Assembly (NCBI RefSeq): GCF_002952775.1
Contig: NZ_CP025066.1
Location: 1,736,001 to 1,800,000 of the forward strand
Source: Halalkaliarchaeum desulfuricum
Lineage (GTDB): Archaea; Halobacteriota; Halobacteria; Halobacteriales; Haloferacaceae
DNA length: 64,000 bases
Direction of reading: 5' to 3'
The position numbers and the translations under genes are program-made. Under the pieces are notes generated by a model, which saw nothing but the letters and a program-made list of their open reading frames with translations, had not been told where the DNA came from and did no database searches. The stretch's first letter is position 1. Each line of letters opens with the position of its first letter. Shown piece by piece: positions 61,854 through 64,000 of this stretch.

Positions 61854-62007
61854 GGCTGAGGATTGGGAAAGCAAATTAATAACTTTTGTTGTAAATTTTT
61901 TACCCGCGGCGTGCCAGGCCACTCGGGGGGAGAGGTGTTTCGGCGATTTTCGCTCACCGCCGTGGCGAACCGACCGATATTATAAGGCGGCGCGTTCGAT
62001 CCTCGCT
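61854..62007. promoter_or_regulatory. Divergent promoter region
   Basis: For the minus-strand dehydrogenase: AAATTAATAACTTTTGTTGTAAATTTTTTA region (61872-61901), very AT-rich. For the plus-strand ubiD gene: GATATTATAAGG at 61977-61988, about 20 bases before ATG 62008, a strong TATA box. No operator symmetry was noticed. Confidence 0.5.
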
Positions 62008-63309
62008 ATGGGTCTCAGGAGCTTTCTGGAGGGGACGGAGCCGACCGTGCTCACCGAGCCGGTCGATCCCCGGTTCGAACTCCCGGCGCTCGCGACACGC
62101 GACGAGACGCGTCCGGTCGTCTTCGACGACGTGGTCGGACATCCTGACGTGCGCGCAGTCGCCAACCTGGTGTCCACCCGGTCGTTGATCGGGTCGGCGC
62201 TGGGTGTCGAGCCGTCGGAGATCATCGACGAGGTGAGTTCGGCGATGGACGATCCGTCGCCAGTGTCCCGGACGGAACCCGCGGCGTTCGAGCACGTCGC
62301 CGACGACCCGACGATCGCCGAGGAACTGCCGGTGCCGATCTACTACGACGAACACGAGCGGCAGTACTTCGCCTCGACGATCGTGATCGCGAAAGACCCC
62401 GACACCGGCGTCCACAACCTCTCGTTTCACCGGATGATGGTCCAGGAGGACAACCGGCTGGTGATGCGGATGGTCGAGCGACACCTCCACGACATCTACA
62501 CCCGATCGGGGGAGGAACTCGACATCGCGATCGTCGTCGGCGTCCATCCCGCCGTCGAGATCGCCGCCGCGACGTCGTTCTCGCCGGACATGAGCGAACT
62601 CGAACTGGCCAACCGGCTCCACGGCGGGGAGCTCGCGACGACGGAGATACACGGCCTGCAGATCCCCAGCGAGGCGGAGGTCGTGATGTTCGCGACGATT
62701 ACCGACGAGCTTGCCGACGAGGGGCCGTTCGTCGACCTCTCTCGCACCTGGGATAAGGTTCGGCAACAGCCGGTCGTCGAGGTGAACGAGCTGTGGACCC
62801 GGCCGGACCCGCTGGCGCGGGTGATCGTCCCGGGCAAGCGCGAGCACGCCCACCTGATGGGGATCCCCCAGGAGCCCCGGATCTACCGGATCGTCGAAAA
62901 CACCGTTCCCACGGTGCGGAACGTGGTGCTCACCCCCGGCGGCTGTTCGTGGCTCCACGGCGTCGTCCAGCTGGAGCCGCGGGCCGACGGGGACCCCAAG
63001 AACGCCGGGATGGCGGCGCTTTCGGCGCACCCGTCGATGAAGAAGGTGACGCTCGTGGATCCGGACGTCGATCCCGCCGATCCGGACGCCGTCGAGTGGG
63101 CCACAGCGACCCGAATGCAGCCGCACGAGGACATCGTCACCATCGAGGGGGCGAAAGGCTCCTCGCTGGATCCCTCACAGAACTACGAACGCGGCGTGAC
63201 GAGCAAGTGGATCGTCGACGCCACGATGCCCCGAGATCGGGATCGGGAGGCATTCCTGGAGGCGACCGTCCCAGGCGCCGAGGACGTTTCCCTCGAGGAG
63301 TATCAATAG
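62008..63309 (+). CDS. UbiD-family decarboxylase
   Basis: A 433-residue UbiD-family protein, an enzyme type that uses prenylated FMN for reversible decarboxylation. PVPIYYDEHERQYFASTIVI, VHNLSFHRMMVQEDNRLVMR, IAIVVGVHPAVEIAAATSF, HGGELATTEIHGLQIPSEAE and VMFATITDELADEGPFVDLS carry the conserved Glu/Arg/Glu and cofactor-binding residues (E-x-x-L/T...R...E). It is upstream of an aconitase X gene (57 bases), a pairing known from archaeal mevalonate genes, where the UbiD homologue is anhydromevalonate phosphate decarboxylase. UbiX, needed for the cofactor, is not in the window. Start at 62008 just after a TATA box. Confidence 0.85.
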   Translation: MGLRSFLEGTEPTVLTEPVDPRFELPALATRDETRPVVFDDVVGHPDVRAVANLVSTRSLIGSALGVEPSEIIDEVSSAMDDPSPVSRTEPAAFEHVADDPTIAEELPVPIYYDEHERQYFASTIVIAKDPDTGVHNLSFHRMMVQEDNRLVMRMVERHLHDIYTRSGEELDIAIVVGVHPAVEIAAATSFSPDMSELELANRLHGGELATTEIHGLQIPSEAEVVMFATITDELADEGPFVDLSRTWDKVRQQPVVEVNELWTRPDPLARVIVPGKREHAHLMGIPQEPRIYRIVENTVPTVRNVVLTPGGCSWLHGVVQLEPRADGDPKNAGMAALSAHPSMKKVTLVDPDVDPADPDAVEWATATRMQPHEDIVTIEGAKGSSLDPSQNYERGVTSKWIVDATMPRDRDREAFLEATVPGAEDVSLEEYQ

Positions 63310-63350
63310 TCGACCGCGATCGCAGATCGAACGCACTTGGGACAAACCAA

Positions 63351-63356
63351 CAGGAG
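63351..63356 (+). promoter_or_regulatory. Strong ribosome binding site before acnX
   Basis: GGAGGA lies about 10 bases upstream of ATG 63367 (in CAGGAGGAGACACGACATG), a near-perfect Shine-Dalgarno in a genome where most genes lack one. It suits an internal gene of an operon with ubiD and fixes the start. Confidence 0.55.
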
Positions 63357-63366
63357 GAGACACGAC

Positions 63367-64000
63367 ATGCATCTCACACGCGAGGAAGAGGAACTGCTCG
63401 AATCGGACACCCCCGGCGAGCGGAAGGCGATGGAGCTGCTGGTGACGCTGGGTGACGTCTACGGCGCCGAGGAGATGGTCGAGATCGGCTCCGCGCAGGC
63501 GTCGGGGATCTCTTATAAGTCGATCGGCGATCCGGGCGTCGAGTTCCTGGAGGGGTTCGCCGCGGAGGGTGCGAAAGTGTCGGTGTCGACGTTCGCCAAC
63601 CCCGCCGGCATGGACATGCAGCAGTGGCGCGAGATGGGCGTCAGCGAGGAGTTCGCCGAGAAACAGGAGCGCATCCAGGACGCACTCCGCGAGATGGGGG
63701 TCACGCTGTCGTTCACCTGCACGCCGTATCTGGCCGGGAACCTCCCCCGCCGCGGCGAACACGTCGCCTGGGCGGAGTCGTCTGCGGTGTCGTTCGTCAA
63801 CTCCGTTGTGGGCGCGCGGACGAACCGCGAGGGTGGGCCGTCGGCGCTCGCGGCCGCGATCACCGGTCGGACGCCGAAACACGGCCTCCACCTCGCGGAG
63901 AACCGCCGGCCCGACTACCTGATCGAGGTCGACGCCGAGATCGACTCCCAGTCTGACTTCGCCGCGCTCGGTTCGTGGGCCGGCCGGATCGTCGAGGACG
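63367..64000 (+). CDS. Aconitase X catalytic (large) subunit, N-terminal part
   Basis: The first 211 residues of a DUF521/AcnX protein; the gene runs off the window. HLTREEEELLESDTPGERKA, EEMVEIGSAQASGISYKSIG, VSTFANPAGMDMQQWREMGV, TLSFTCTPYLAGNLPRRGEH and NSVVGARTNREGGPSALAAA are typical of AcnX, with the Cys in SFTCTPYL and ligand Asn/Arg in GARTNREGG. AcnX proteins are dehydratases: mevalonate 5-phosphate dehydratase in the archaeal mevalonate pathway, or cis-3-hydroxyproline dehydratase in bacteria. The ubiD neighbour favours the first; a small AcnX subunit would be expected outside the window. Confidence 0.85.
   Translation, partial: MHLTREEEELLESDTPGERKAMELLVTLGDVYGAEEMVEIGSAQASGISYKSIGDPGVEFLEGFAAEGAKVSVSTFANPAGMDMQQWREMGVSEEFAEKQERIQDALREMGVTLSFTCTPYLAGNLPRRGEHVAWAESSAVSFVNSVVGARTNREGGPSALAAAITGRTPKHGLHLAENRRPDYLIEVDAEIDSQSDFAALGSWAGRIVED

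Overview
The window is a stretch of haloarchaeal chromosome (class Halobacteria). Support for this: very high GC, proteins rich in Asp and Glu, archaeal-only genes (ribosomal L31e/L39e, aIF6, the DNA polymerase D large subunit, CTP-dependent riboflavin kinase, ArgS and RtcB of archaeal type), halophilic plant-type ferredoxins with the acidic insertion, twin-arginine lipoprotein signals, and TATA elements about 25 bp upstream of start codons (leaderless or short-leader transcription). The genus cannot be fixed from the window. No rRNA, tRNA or CRISPR array was seen.

Layout. 1-33.9 kb is ordinary, densely packed core genome: translation genes (L39e, L31e, aIF6); an SAH/MTA deaminase; a phosphonate/phosphate-type ABC importer (phnD-phnC-phnE); hisH; a winged-helix regulator converging on a KaiC-like ATPase; a DHH phosphoesterase; small zinc and membrane proteins; endonuclease IV with a DUF2103 gene; lipoate ligase, phosphohexomutase, GIY-YIG protein; a histone-fold protein; rpiA-sufS; rtcB; a DUF424/TPR pair; thpR; a PAP2 phosphatase behind a dipeptide-type binding lipoprotein; the rbkR-ribB riboflavin operon with a palindrome at its promoter; argS; a PIN-ATPase-KH protein; a broken RAD55-like ATPase beside ferredoxin; and a universal stress protein with paired palindromes upstream.

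34-42.7 kb is an accessory patchwork. It holds an IS200/IS605-like end remnant, two toxin-antitoxin modules (TumE-type, and PIN with UPF0175), two unequal fragments of one sugar-nucleotide epimerase gene lying in a segmental duplication, a 5'-truncated conjugation-type ATPase, an N-terminally truncated FtsX permease fused head to head with the second epimerase fragment, a glycosyltransferase remnant, a 5 x 21 bp tandem repeat, and three copies of an intergenic repeat with conserved ends. It reads as debris of repeated insertion and deletion.

42.7-64 kb returns to core genome: hjc, ggt, mobA, a PLP aminotransferase with menC-menA, a ferredoxin fused to two helix-turn-helix-like repeats, DUF429 and DUF4870 genes, cspA, nikR, ahcY, a PPC-domain protein, the 2264-codon polC gene carrying two LAGLIDADG inteins (the first ending in Gln instead of Asn), a 2-hydroxyacid dehydrogenase, and a ubiD-acnX pair that resembles the last steps of the archaeal mevalonate pathway and runs off the window edge.

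Best candidates for follow-up: the Gln-terminated intein, the ubiD-acnX pair, the intergenic repeat family with its epimerase duplication, the rbkR palindrome, the paired ATAATNATTAT palindromes before the stress protein, and the HTH-ferredoxin fusion.
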